64,000 bases of DNA from Cyanobacteria bacterium FACHB-63. GTDB lineage: Bacteria; Cyanobacteriota; Cyanobacteriia; Leptolyngbyales; Leptolyngbyaceae. The stretch lies in assembly GCA_014695255.1 (NCBI GenBank), contig JACJNX010000042.1:62001-126000 (forward strand), in the 5' to 3' direction. The position numbers and the translations under genes are program-made. The notes under the pieces were generated by a model that did no database searches, had not been told where the DNA came from, and was given only the letters and a program-made list of their open reading frames with translations. Shown here piece after piece: positions 1 through 8,814 of the stretch; position 1 is the stretch's first letter; each line of letters opens with the position of its first letter.

Positions 1-1
1 G

Positions 2-1402
2 TTTAAGTCCTACAAGTTTGGAACCTCGATCGACCTGAAGCCTTATCTCAGCGAAGAGGTGAAAGACGATTGGTGGCAGCGACTTTCTAAACTGCTTGTC
101 TGTAGCTACGGTCTGACGGGCGCGATTCCCACGAATGGAGAACCGCACTATCTGCGATCGTCTCCTTCTGCGGGGGGACTGTACCCGGCTGAAGTTTACC
201 TAATTTCTCGCGGAACTCCAGATCTGCCTGCGGGACTGTATAACTATCAAGCAAAGACTCATACCTTACTGCATTTTTGGGAAGCGGATATCTGGAACTC
301 GCTTCAGTCGGCTTGCTTTTGGAATCCGGCTTTAGAGCAGACGCAGCTTGCGATCGTGCTGTCTGCGGTGTTTTTTCGCTCAGCTTGGCGCTATCAAGAT
401 CGGGCTTATCGACGGATTTTTCTAGATAGTGGACACTTGCTTGGCAACATTGAATTAGCTTGTGCGATGACGGATTTTCGTCCGCATTTGATTGGCGGAT
501 TTGCGGATGAAGCGATCAATCAATTGTTATACTTCGATGCAGAACAAGAAGGAGCGATCGCAGTGTTACCGATCGCTGACCTATCTAAAATTCAAGAACA
601 TTTGCCGCTGGCTCGAACTGGACTTCCAACTGCACCACAGCTAGACTATCCCAAGATTCCTGATGGTGGATTGTTGAGTTATTTTCACCAAGCGACTCAA
701 ATTTCTTACAATGCCAATGTAAAAGTAAACTGGACAGTTCCCGAATCTGAGGAACATTCGGATAAATACAATTTTCCGTTCTGTTTGAAAGTTTCGACCG
801 CTTGCAATCCGATTGACTGGGATACGAATTTAGGCGGACTTGAGCGAACAATCATTCACCGTCGATCGACCCGTGCATTTAGCGGTGAACCTTTGTTGAT
901 TGAAGAACTCAAAGCGATTTTAGACTTTGCTTATCAGCCACAGCATTACATTGATCAAAACCTCGATCGTTCTCCCGATTATTTCGATTTAAGTTTAGTT
1001 GAAACCTTTGTTGCCGTTTCAGGTGTGACGAACCTCGAAGATGGTTGTTATTACTATGCTCCTAGAGCACAAGAACTTCGTCAGATTCGATTTAAGAACT
1101 TCCGACGTGAACTTCATTTTCTCTGTTTAGGTCAAGACTTAGGACGCGATGCAAGTGCGATCGTGTTTCACACCGCAGATTTGAAGAAAGCGATCGAGCA
1201 GTATGGCGATCGAGTGTATCGCTATCTGCACATGGATGCGGGACATTTAGGACAGCGAATGAATTTGGCGGCAAGTCATTTAGGACTGGGTGCAAGCGGG
1301 ATTGGTGGATTTTTTGATGATCAAGTGAATGAAGTCTTGGGAATTCCGCAAGATGAAGCGGTTTTGTATATTACGGCGTTGGGTCGATCCAGGCAGCGAT
1401 AG
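2..1402 (+). CDS. SagB/ThcOx-type nitroreductase-fold oxidoreductase, tandem domains, 5' partial
   Basis: The reading frame is already open at base 2 and encodes residues typical of the family (FGTSIDLKPY), so the true start lies left of the window; the GTG at 59 is internal. The protein has two nitroreductase-like halves. The first carries RSSPSAGGLYPAEVYL, the second RRSTRAFSGEPL and GASGIGGFFDDQVNEVLG, typical of SagB/ThcOx FMN enzymes that oxidise thiazolines or related peptide heterocycles. Stand-alone cyanobacterial members have no known substrate, and no precursor peptide or cyclodehydratase is visible here. A methyltransferase gene starts 40 bases downstream on the same strand. The family call is firm; the substrate is unknown. 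Confidence 0.85.
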   Translation, partial: FKSYKFGTSIDLKPYLSEEVKDDWWQRLSKLLVCSYGLTGAIPTNGEPHYLRSSPSAGGLYPAEVYLISRGTPDLPAGLYNYQAKTHTLLHFWEADIWNSLQSACFWNPALEQTQLAIVLSAVFFRSAWRYQDRAYRRIFLDSGHLLGNIELACAMTDFRPHLIGGFADEAINQLLYFDAEQEGAIAVLPIADLSKIQEHLPLARTGLPTAPQLDYPKIPDGGLLSYFHQATQISYNANVKVNWTVPESEEHSDKYNFPFCLKVSTACNPIDWDTNLGGLERTIIHRRSTRAFSGEPLLIEELKAILDFAYQPQHYIDQNLDRSPDYFDLSLVETFVAVSGVTNLEDGCYYYAPRAQELRQIRFKNFRRELHFLCLGQDLGRDASAIVFHTADLKKAIEQYGDRVYRYLHMDAGHLGQRMNLAASHLGLGASGIGGFFDDQVNEVLGIPQDEAVLYITALGRSRQR

Positions 1403-1442
1403 TAAACTGACTTGTAGCGATACATCTAGAGGGTTGGTCGAT

Positions 1443-2042
1443 ATGCTTCCAGAAGAAACAGCTGCGCGGTACGATCGCATTGCTCAATGGTGGCAGATTC
1501 AGCATCAGAATTCACAATATGGAATTGCACAATTAAGACATGCGGTTAAATTTTCTGATAAGAAGGACTTTGCGCTTGATGTCGGTTGTGGAAGCAGTGG
1601 ACGTTTTATCAGTATCCTTAGTGAGTGCGGATTTCGGGCAGAGGGACTTGATGTTTCTGAGAAGATGATCGACTTAGCTAAACAATTACACCCAAACATC
1701 ACCTTCTATCAAGCGAATATTTGTGATTGGAATCCTCCAAAATTCTACAACCTGATTGTTGCGTGGGATAGTACTTTTCATTTGCCGCTAGAGATGCAAG
1801 AACCTGTGATGAAAAAACTATGCGATGCGCTTGAACCGGAGGGTGTGCTTCTATTTACCTGTGGAGGCGGAAATCGTTCAGGCACGATTTCTGGGACATT
1901 TCAAGGTCAAGATTTTGAGTACAGTACGCTTGGTACAAATGCTTTTCTAGAGATTCTGAATAAGCATGAATGTAACTGTCTTCATCTCGAATACGATCAA
2001 TATCCTGAAAATCATGTGTACATCATTGCTCAGAAGGTTTAA
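1443..2042 (+). CDS. class I SAM-dependent methyltransferase
   Basis: A 199-residue protein starting at ATG 1443. An earlier in-frame start at 1329 lies inside the upstream gene and is unlikely. Motif I is LDVGCGSSGRFIS, the SAM-binding glycine loop, followed by the acidic strand end GLDVSEKMIDLA and a motif-IV-like region LIVAWDSTFHLPL, then a proline-containing post-motif LEPEGVLLFTCGG. This is the small methyltransferase-domain fold, probably soluble; the substrate cannot be read from the sequence. It follows the SagB-type gene by 40 bases and may be cotranscribed. A gap of only 11 bases separates it from the convergent HD-domain gene. Confidence 0.8.
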   Translation: MLPEETAARYDRIAQWWQIQHQNSQYGIAQLRHAVKFSDKKDFALDVGCGSSGRFISILSECGFRAEGLDVSEKMIDLAKQLHPNITFYQANICDWNPPKFYNLIVAWDSTFHLPLEMQEPVMKKLCDALEPEGVLLFTCGGGNRSGTISGTFQGQDFEYSTLGTNAFLEILNKHECNCLHLEYDQYPENHVYIIAQKV

Positions 2043-2053
2043 GCAAACTTATT

Positions 2054-2653
2054 TTAAGAGTTCAAAATAAAGCCCTGCCGAACCGCATCCTGAATCAAAT
2101 TCTCCACAAATTGACCCAATACCGGAGAACCGATCGCAACCGGAGCCATCCGCTTTCTTACTTTGTCCACAGTTACACCTGCCTTTCTCCAAGTGCCGCC
2201 TTCGGTATAGTAATTGTGTAACAACGGCTGAAGTCGATCGAGCGCCGCCGCAAACTGAGCATCTAGGGTTTCCTTTGCCTCAAACTCTTCCCAGAGCGAT
2301 CGCAGTTCAGCCCGTAAATTCTCCGGCAGCATTCCAAACAAGCGATCGGCGGCTTTCTCTTCACGTTCAGATTGATCTTGCAGGGCGATCGCATCATAGC
2401 AAAACGTATCTCCGGCATCGATTTCAACTAAATCGTGAATTAGCACCATTTTGAGAACACGCAGTAGATCAACTTGCGGATCAGCATATTCAGCAAGCAC
2501 GATCGCCATCATCGCCAAGTGCCAAGAATGCTCTGCATCATTCTCGCGCCTCGATTTGTCCATTAAGAGCGTCTGCCGTAAAACGTGCTTGAGCTTGTCA
2601 ATTTCAACGATGAATTGGATTTGGGCTTGCAGTCTTGTGGTCGTCAGTTGCAT
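2054..2653 (-). CDS. HD-domain hydrolase, YfbR/HDDC2-like
   Basis: A 199-residue HD-superfamily metal-dependent phosphohydrolase. The metal-binding motifs are visible as ENDAEHSWHLAMM (first His) and IHDLVEIDAGDTF (HD pair followed by an acidic residue), the pattern of YfbR 5'-nucleotidases and HDDC2 proteins that dephosphorylate nucleoside monophosphates. The length matches the family. The ATG at 2653 starts a long amphipathic helix typical of the group. It is divergent from dnaG, with about 130 bases between them for both promoters. Nucleotide hydrolysis is inferred from the family; specificity is unknown. Confidence 0.8.
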   Translation of the reverse strand: MQLTTTRLQAQIQFIVEIDKLKHVLRQTLLMDKSRRENDAEHSWHLAMMAIVLAEYADPQVDLLRVLKMVLIHDLVEIDAGDTFCYDAIALQDQSEREEKAADRLFGMLPENLRAELRSLWEEFEAKETLDAQFAAALDRLQPLLHNYYTEGGTWRKAGVTVDKVRKRMAPVAIGSPVLGQFVENLIQDAVRQGFILNS

Positions 2654-2784
2654 GAAAAATTTCCGAGTGCTAAACTTGCGGTCAAACGCTACAGGTAGCG
2701 TAGAATAAACAAATCAAATCCTACTCACGGCGTATCTAGAAATTCATTCTGTCGCTAGAATAGGTGTATCAGTAGAGAGTGATC

Positions 2785-4689
2785 ATGAGCGTTCCTCGCC
2801 TGCATCCAGATACGATCGAGCAAGTCAAACAACGCGCTGATATTGTTGACGTTGTTTCGGAACACGTTGTCCTGAAAAAGCAGGGCAAGGATTTTGTCGG
2901 CTTGTGTCCGTTTCATGATGACAAATCTCCAAGCTTTACGGTGAGTCCGAGTAAACAGTTTTATTACTGCTTTAGCTGCGGAGCAGGTGGCAATACGATT
3001 AAGTTTCTCATGGAGTTGGGCAAACGCAATTTTAGCGAAGTTGTTCTAGATCTGGCGAATAAGTATCAGGTTCCAGTGCAAACGCTGCAAGCTGAGGATC
3101 GTCAGGAGTTCCAGCGGCAACAGTCGGTTAGAGAGCAGTTGTATGAAATTTTGGAGATCGCTGCGAAATTCTACGAACACGCTCTACAACAATCGCACGG
3201 TGCAGAAGCACTAGCTTATCTGAAACGCGATCGCAAGCTTTCCCCAGAAACGATTCAACAATTCCAACTCGGTTATGCTCCTGCTGGATGGGAAACGCTG
3301 TCGAAGTATTTAGTTGAACAAAAGCGCTATCCGGTTGTGATGGTGGAAAAATCCGGACTGTTGATTCCGCGCAAAAATGGTGAGGGATACTACGATCGCT
3401 TCCGTAACCGTTTAATGGTTCCAATTCACGATTCTCAAGGTCGCGTGATTGGATTCGGTGGACGAACGTTAAGCGATGAACAACCGAAGTATTTGAACTC
3501 TCCTGAAACTGATCTATTCGATAAAGGGAAGACGCTATTTGGATTAGATAAAGCGAAGAGTGCGATCGCCAAACAAGATCAAGCCGTTGTGGTTGAAGGT
3601 TATTTCGATGTAATTGCGCTTCATGCGGCTGGAATTACGAATGCAGTGGCTTCACTTGGAACCGCCTTAAGTGTGGCTCAAGTGAAACAGCTTTTGCGCT
3701 TTACTGAATCCAAGAGAATTGTGTTTAACTTTGATGCCGATCGTGCAGGAGTCCAAGCAGCAGAACGAGCGATCGGAGAAATTGCAAATCTTGCCTATCA
3801 AGGAGAAGTTCAGCTTCGGATCTTGAACACTCCCGATGGTAAAGATCCGGATGACTATCTCAAGCATCATTCAGCACAGGACTATCAAGCCTTGCTCGAT
3901 CGCGCTCCACTTTGGCTAGATTGGCAAATTGAACAAGCAATATTGCATCAAGACCTGAAACAATCCGATCAGTTCCAGCAGGCAGTGATGGCGATCGTGT
4001 CTTTGCTTGGAAATCTTCCCAATCCTTCACTGAGAACACACTACATTCATCACTGTGCAGAACTCTTGAGTCAAGGCAACAGTCGGCTAGCTCGGCAAAT
4101 CGAAGAGAACTTACGGATGCAAGTTCGGGGGCAACGGTGGCATGGTCGATCGCAAAAATGGCAGACTCCGGGAGATCGTAACCTACTCGAAGAATGTGAG
4201 TCTCAACTATTGCGCCTCTACCTTCATGCACCGGAATATCGGGTTCAAATTAGAGCCGCGATCGATGCTCAAGATCTCGAATTTAGCCTGTCACACCATC
4301 GCTTCCTCTGGCGGCAAATCTGCGAGATTGAGCAAGATAATCTCGACTGTGATTTGTTTGAGCAACTGCGCGATCGCACTCATGACTTTCCCCGCGAAAT
4401 GTCTCAGGTCTATTCGCTGTTTGAACTCGACGAAAAAACGGAGCGCGATATTCTCAGAGCGCCGCTTGTGATTCGCTCTGCCACGGCTGGACTTGAGCGC
4501 GTCATGTGCGAAAAACGCTATCGGCATTTCCTCGATCTTTGGGAAAAAACGGATCTCAGCACAACACCGGATCTTGGACAGTTCTATCAGCAAAAAGCCT
4601 ATGTTGAGAAGCAGCGAATTACAGAACTCGATCGTCTGCGTCAAGTCAGTTTTGTTGACCTAGTACAAGCACCGATCGCAGTTGATTAG
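2785..4689 (+). CDS. dnaG: DNA primase DnaG
   Basis: A 634-residue replicative primase that makes RNA primers for the replisome. The N-terminal zinc module is seen as LCPFHDDKSPSF plus FYYCFSCGAGG (CHC2 type). The RNA-polymerase core and TOPRIM domain follow, with VVVEGYFDVIALHAAG and FNFDADRAG holding the catalytic acidic residues. The C-terminal 200 residues form the helicase-binding region. I chose ATG 2785 because it gives the usual cyanobacterial start MSVPRLHPDTIE and has an AGAG-type ribosome site just upstream; GTG 2779 would add two residues. The stop overlaps the stop of the convergent TetR gene by four bases (TTAG). Confidence 0.97.
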   Translation: MSVPRLHPDTIEQVKQRADIVDVVSEHVVLKKQGKDFVGLCPFHDDKSPSFTVSPSKQFYYCFSCGAGGNTIKFLMELGKRNFSEVVLDLANKYQVPVQTLQAEDRQEFQRQQSVREQLYEILEIAAKFYEHALQQSHGAEALAYLKRDRKLSPETIQQFQLGYAPAGWETLSKYLVEQKRYPVVMVEKSGLLIPRKNGEGYYDRFRNRLMVPIHDSQGRVIGFGGRTLSDEQPKYLNSPETDLFDKGKTLFGLDKAKSAIAKQDQAVVVEGYFDVIALHAAGITNAVASLGTALSVAQVKQLLRFTESKRIVFNFDADRAGVQAAERAIGEIANLAYQGEVQLRILNTPDGKDPDDYLKHHSAQDYQALLDRAPLWLDWQIEQAILHQDLKQSDQFQQAVMAIVSLLGNLPNPSLRTHYIHHCAELLSQGNSRLARQIEENLRMQVRGQRWHGRSQKWQTPGDRNLLEECESQLLRLYLHAPEYRVQIRAAIDAQDLEFSLSHHRFLWRQICEIEQDNLDCDLFEQLRDRTHDFPREMSQVYSLFELDEKTERDILRAPLVIRSATAGLERVMCEKRYRHFLDLWEKTDLSTTPDLGQFYQQKAYVEKQRITELDRLRQVSFVDLVQAPIAVD

Positions 4690-5858
4690 CCTTGATCGAG
4701 TCGAATCGCTTGTTCTAACGCGGCTTTTTCCCTAGCTCGATCGACAAACGGCTGTAACTGGGATAGCTCTCGTCGCGTCAGGACTTGTAGATTTGCGATC
4801 GACATTCCCCGCATGAGTAAATCGACACACCAGGTTTGAAACGCTTGTTCGATCATGGGCTGTTTCAAAATGCCCTCTGTGAGACTATTCCAGCGTTGCA
4901 GCAAATCTGCTTCGGTAATCGGCTGACCGCTTGAATTGAGAAACATCGCAGGCAAAACATCTTTGCGGCTTTTAAGCCATTGAGTCAGCGGATTTTTGGT
5001 ATAAGAACCGTAACGCTTTCCTAAAATCCACTGATTGAGCGGACGAACAAACTCTTGAGAAAGCTGTAACTGTTGCTGGTGTCGAGTCGAGGAATAGTCC
5101 GATCGCTTCAGTTGCACTAATTCGCCCGCGCTCAGTCCCGCACCAAATAGAACATAGGCGATCGCATAATCTTGCAATCCTCGCTTTTTAGCCCGTTGAA
5201 AAATCAAATGCACCACATCAGCGCTCAAATCCCGAACCTCTGAAGGAATCAACTGAGAAGGCTGGATCGCCCCTTGTAGAAACAAGGTGACAAGGTTCGA
5301 CACAAATTCTTCTCGGTTCTGCCAAAGTTCGTGAAATTCGCTAGTAAACTCAATCACGGCATACCCTAGCAGCATTCCATTCAGTAAGCTTGCAAGCGTC
5401 TCCGCAGGCAGATTTGGCTGCATTTGACGACGCTGAATCATCTGGTCAAAATACTCTGCGACATAGCGATTTGCCTGCGTCATACCCTGCCCCAACGCTT
5501 TGCGATTCTCCGCCGGATATTGCCCCGCTTCTCCGACCACCGATCGCACCATTTCAGGAACTCGCTCCAGGGCTTCTAAACAAGTCGTGACGTATTCTTT
5601 CAGCGCTTGATCAATATAGTCCGCCTGATCTGCTTGTTGTACCAGCGTTTGACCCAGTTCCGTAAACACCGCCGCTTCCTCGATCGCGGCTAACAGCAAT
5701 CCATGTTTATTGCCAAAATGTCGAAACAGCGTAACTTCGTTGACCTCTGCTAGTTCAGCGATCTGTTTTGTCGTCGTCTCGGTAACACCGTGAGCCGTAA
5801 ATAGCTCTAGTGCCGCTTGAATCAGCCTTTGGCGAGTGGTCGTTCGAGGAGTAGGCAT
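4686..5858 (-). CDS. TetR-family regulator fused to a catalytically dead tyrosine-recombinase-like domain
   Basis: About 390 residues. Residues 1-50 form a TetR helix-turn-helix (RQRLIQAALELF, TTKQIAELAEVNEVTLFRHF), followed by a TetR ligand/dimer domain to about residue 197. The tail, about 205-375, resembles an XerC/D-type recombinase catalytic domain: AYVLFGAGLSAGELVQLKRSDY matches the segment around the first catalytic Arg, and AFQTWCVDLLMRGMSIANLQ matches the HxxR segment. The key residues are missing: Ser replaces Arg in GLxxxEL, there is no HxxR, and Phe replaces the nucleophilic Tyr (LQPFVD). I start at ATG 5858 because the GTG at 5876 lies inside a palindromic operator. The gene probably represses itself and perhaps the divergent desaturase gene. 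Confidence 0.85.
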   Translation of the reverse strand: MPTPRTTTRQRLIQAALELFTAHGVTETTTKQIAELAEVNEVTLFRHFGNKHGLLLAAIEEAAVFTELGQTLVQQADQADYIDQALKEYVTTCLEALERVPEMVRSVVGEAGQYPAENRKALGQGMTQANRYVAEYFDQMIQRRQMQPNLPAETLASLLNGMLLGYAVIEFTSEFHELWQNREEFVSNLVTLFLQGAIQPSQLIPSEVRDLSADVVHLIFQRAKKRGLQDYAIAYVLFGAGLSAGELVQLKRSDYSSTRHQQQLQLSQEFVRPLNQWILGKRYGSYTKNPLTQWLKSRKDVLPAMFLNSSGQPITEADLLQRWNSLTEGILKQPMIEQAFQTWCVDLLMRGMSIANLQVLTRRELSQLQPFVDRAREKAALEQAIRLDQG

Positions 5859-5864
5859 AAATAA

Positions 5865-5881
5865 TGCAAGTGGCACTTGCA
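5865..5881. promoter_or_regulatory. palindromic operator, proximal copy
   Basis: TGCAAGTGGCACTTGCA is a perfect 17-bp inverted repeat around one central base. It lies 6 bases upstream of the TetR ATG at 5858 and is partly repeated at 5911-5927. The position fits autorepression by the TetR-type protein. Confidence 0.75.
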
Positions 5882-5910
5882 GAAAAGCTCATCCGTTGTT
5901 AGGCTACAGA

Positions 5911-5927
5911 TGCAAGCAACACTTGCA
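5911..5927. promoter_or_regulatory. palindromic operator, distal copy
   Basis: TGCAAGCAACACTTGCA has the same outer half-sites (TGCAAG/CTTGCA) and 17-bp length as the copy at 5865-5881, but a diverged centre. Centre-to-centre spacing is 46 bp. It lies 103 bases before the desC start in the divergent promoter region, so one regulator could control both genes. Confidence 0.7.
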
Positions 5928-6029
5928 AATGCGTTTCTCAACTGTAACGGATTTCGCCAAAAGTTGAAAATGCAACCGGAGATCGGACTGAATCAAGACC
6001 GATCGTTGTCAACTTAGTAAAGGATTTTC

Positions 6030-6869
6030 ATGACTTCTAATTCTATTCAAGCGGACTCCGAACAAGCCCTCAAGCTGGAGTGGACGAACGTTGCGTTCTT
6101 CGGAGCCTTTCATGTCCTAGCATTAACTGCCCCCTGGTTTTTCTCCTGGAAAGCCCTTGGCGTGATGATTTTTTTACATTGGTTATTTGGTAGTATCGGA
6201 ATCTGCTTAGGCTTTCACCGCCTGCTGACGCACCGGAGCTTACAGGTTCCCAAACCTTTGGAATATGCGTTGGCGGTGATTGGAACACTGGCATTACAAG
6301 GCGGCGTGATTTTCTGGGTGGCGGGTCATCGGATGCACCACTTGCACACAGAAGATGTAGACAATGATCCCTATTCAGCCAGTCGCGGCTTCTGGTGGAG
6401 CCATATGGGATGGGTGCTGTATCCCCGCGATAAGTTTTTTAACTATGAGTCTTATCGACAATTTGCGCCGGATCTCGCTCGTGATCCGTTCTATCGTTGG
6501 CTCGATCGCACTGAAGTTTATCTTGCGCTGCAAATTCCGATTGCGATCGTGCTTTATCTATTAGGCGGTTGGTCGTTTATTATTTATGGCTTAGTGTTGC
6601 GGGCGGTATTGTTGTGGCATAGCACTTGGTTTATTAACTCTGTCACGCATCTGTTTGGCTATACAAACTACGAATCAGAGGATAATTCACGCAATCTTTG
6701 GTGGGCAGCGTTGATTACCTACGGTGAAGGCTGGCACAACAATCACCATGCTCATCCGAACGTGGCGAAAGCGGGTCGGAAATGGTGGGAAGTTGATGTA
6801 ACGTGGTGGGCAATTCAAGTGTTACGATCGCTCGGTTTAGCTCGTCGTGTAGTGATGCCGCCGAATTGA
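6030..6869 (+). CDS. desC: acyl-lipid/acyl-CoA delta-9 fatty acid desaturase
   Basis: A 279-residue membrane di-iron desaturase that introduces the first double bond into C18/C16 acyl chains. All three histidine boxes are present: HRLLTHRS (HxxxxH), HRMHHLH (HxxHH) and HNNHHAH (HxxHH). Hydrophobic segments around residues 25-65, 80-100 and 165-205 match the usual four-helix topology. Length and the motif GEGWHNNHH fit cyanobacterial DesC. It diverges from the TetR-fusion gene across two matching operators, so its expression may respond to that regulator's ligand. A strong bidirectional terminator follows before the convergent dnaX. Confidence 0.93.
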   Translation: MTSNSIQADSEQALKLEWTNVAFFGAFHVLALTAPWFFSWKALGVMIFLHWLFGSIGICLGFHRLLTHRSLQVPKPLEYALAVIGTLALQGGVIFWVAGHRMHHLHTEDVDNDPYSASRGFWWSHMGWVLYPRDKFFNYESYRQFAPDLARDPFYRWLDRTEVYLALQIPIAIVLYLLGGWSFIIYGLVLRAVLLWHSTWFINSVTHLFGYTNYESEDNSRNLWWAALITYGEGWHNNHHAHPNVAKAGRKWWEVDVTWWAIQVLRSLGLARRVVMPPN

Positions 6870-6892
6870 GTTGATTTAATCAGCAAAAAGCC

Positions 6893-6920
6893 AAAACGCG
6901 ATCGGGTACGATCGCGTTTT
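6893..6920. terminator. bidirectional hairpin between desC and dnaX
   Basis: AAAACGCGATCG, a GGTA loop, then CGATCGCGTTTT form a perfect 12-bp stem, followed on the plus strand by GATTGTTTTT. The A/T ends let it act as a rho-independent terminator for both convergent genes. The stem is built from a HIP1-like core. Confidence 0.85.
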
Positions 6921-6928
6921 GATTGTTT

Positions 6929-8758
6929 TTAGAACTCTGTATCGTCGTCGTCTGCGATCGCGTCTTCTAGTTCTGGAATCTCATCTGGCGAGCCGATCGC
7001 GTCAATCTCAGGCTCATCTGCATCAACCACAGACCCATTGAATGCTTCCGCTAATGTTCTTGCCGCACGAGCAACTTCATCGTCTTCCCAGTCTGAGCGT
7101 TTGTAAGAGGGTTGGGGAGGTTCCTCGGCAAGGGGTTCGGTGGTCGTAACAGGGGGAGTGGGATTGGAGAATGGAGGCAAATCGGGTTCTGAAGGTTGGG
7201 TGGGTGAAGGGGCAATGGTGCTGGGGGGCGCTTGAGGTGTTACAGCAGTCGTTGGTGCAACTACCAAGCTGAACTTGATTTCTTTTCCAAAAGTTTTGGT
7301 AAGCGCGGCAGCAATGTTTTTCGATCGACCTTGTGCCAGTCCTAAGAGTTTTTGAGCCACACCAATTTGAGCTACTTCTCCATCAAACGAGAGTAAGCTT
7401 CCCTGTTGTTTTAACAGGGCTTGCGTTCCCAAGGGTTGTAAATTGCTGATGATTGTTTGCCAAAGCTGCTCTAGATCAGTTAAATCACTGTCTGGTGATT
7501 CTTGTATCGGTTCTGGGATTGGCTCCGGAGTCGTTGCAGGAACAGGAGGTTTAATCGATTCTGGAATCGGTGGGGCGATCGTTTGGACAGGTTTTGCGAT
7601 CGGTTGAGCAGCGATCAGTTGAGCAACAACTGGTTGAGCAACAATTGATTGAGTCGATTCGGTTAGAGCTGCGGAGGGCAATAGTCCCATTAATGTGACT
7701 TCTAGCCAGAGACGAGGCTGAGTCGAGTTTTTTAACTGCGTTTCGCTTTCCTTGAGGCGTTGTTGTCCAGCGAGGATTGTTGCGATCGAGACTCCTTTTG
7801 CAAACTCACAAAGCTGCACCCAAGTTGGAGACGTAAGCGCAACTAAATCTCCACGATCGGGAGCTGTTTTTGCAATTAATAAATCCCGATAGAAGCTTGC
7901 TAGATTTTGCAGCACGATCAAGGGTTCTCGTCCGCGATCCATCAGGCGCCGAGTGCTATCTAGCACAGCTTCAGGTTGATTTTGGGCGATCGCTTCAACT
8001 AGCGCCATCAGATCTCGTTCTGGAACTGCTCCGACTAAATCCCAGACGCGCTCAACGGTAATATCACCGGCTAAAAGGCTCAGTTGATCAAGCAAGCTTT
8101 CGGCATCGCGTAAGCCACCTTGGGAGATTTGAGCGATTAAATAGAGGGCATCCTCTGCGATCGCAATTCCTTCTTTCTCGGCGATCATCGTGAGGTGTTG
8201 GGTCATGTCATCGATCGGAATCCGCCGAAAGTCAAATCGTTGACAGCGAGAGATAATGGTTGGTAAAACTCTTTGTGGATCGGTGGTCGCTAGAATGAAA
8301 ACAACTTGTTCCGGTGGTTCTTCTAGAGTTTTTAATAAAGCGTTGAACGAGGCATTACTTAACATGTGAACTTCGTCGATCACATAAGTCTTATACCTGC
8401 ATTGCACAGGAGCAAATTGAGCGCGTTCAATAAGTTCACGAATATTATCAACTCCGGTATTACTTGCAGCGTCAATTTCAATGACATCTAAAGCATTACC
8501 TTTAGTAATCTCTTGACAAGTCTGACAAACACCACAAGGCTTGTCTGTTGGGGCATCTACCGAAATACAATTGAGTGATTTCGCAAAAATCCGGGCGCTC
8601 GAAGTTTTCCCGGTTCCGCGTGCGCCCGTGAAGAGATAAGCGGGCGCAATCCGGTTTTGCTTCAGCGCATTTGACAGTGTGGTCGCGATCGCGTCTTGAC
8701 CCACAAGCTGTGAGAACGTTTGGGGACGGTATTTGTGATGAAGGGGAATGTAGGTCAC
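6929..8758 (-). CDS. dnaX: DNA polymerase III subunit gamma/tau
   Basis: A clamp-loader ATPase of about 609 residues. GTG 8758 gives the start MTYIPLHHKYRPQTF, typical of the family; TTG 8773 would add five residues. Visible are Walker A GARGTGKT (residues 45-52), a zinc module with Cys at 64, 75, 78 and 81, Walker B/sensor VIDEVHMLS and the TTDPQ sensor region. A Pro/Gln-rich linker of about residues 370-420 leads to domain IV and an acidic C-terminus. Some cyanobacterial dnaX genes carry an intein; this one does not. I did not find a slippery A-run that would make a separate gamma form. It lies 56 bases downstream of mrdA on the same strand. Confidence 0.95.
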   Translation of the reverse strand: MTYIPLHHKYRPQTFSQLVGQDAIATTLSNALKQNRIAPAYLFTGARGTGKTSSARIFAKSLNCISVDAPTDKPCGVCQTCQEITKGNALDVIEIDAASNTGVDNIRELIERAQFAPVQCRYKTYVIDEVHMLSNASFNALLKTLEEPPEQVVFILATTDPQRVLPTIISRCQRFDFRRIPIDDMTQHLTMIAEKEGIAIAEDALYLIAQISQGGLRDAESLLDQLSLLAGDITVERVWDLVGAVPERDLMALVEAIAQNQPEAVLDSTRRLMDRGREPLIVLQNLASFYRDLLIAKTAPDRGDLVALTSPTWVQLCEFAKGVSIATILAGQQRLKESETQLKNSTQPRLWLEVTLMGLLPSAALTESTQSIVAQPVVAQLIAAQPIAKPVQTIAPPIPESIKPPVPATTPEPIPEPIQESPDSDLTDLEQLWQTIISNLQPLGTQALLKQQGSLLSFDGEVAQIGVAQKLLGLAQGRSKNIAAALTKTFGKEIKFSLVVAPTTAVTPQAPPSTIAPSPTQPSEPDLPPFSNPTPPVTTTEPLAEEPPQPSYKRSDWEDDEVARAARTLAEAFNGSVVDADEPEIDAIGSPDEIPELEDAIADDDDTEF

Positions 8759-8814
8759 AGGGCGAGATCGCAAATCGACTGATTGATCCTACCTTGCGAT
8801 CGCGATCTTTGAGT

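Noticed and set aside
6929-8758. DnaX intein
   Set aside because: The ATPase domain is continuous with no intein block motifs or endonuclease insert.
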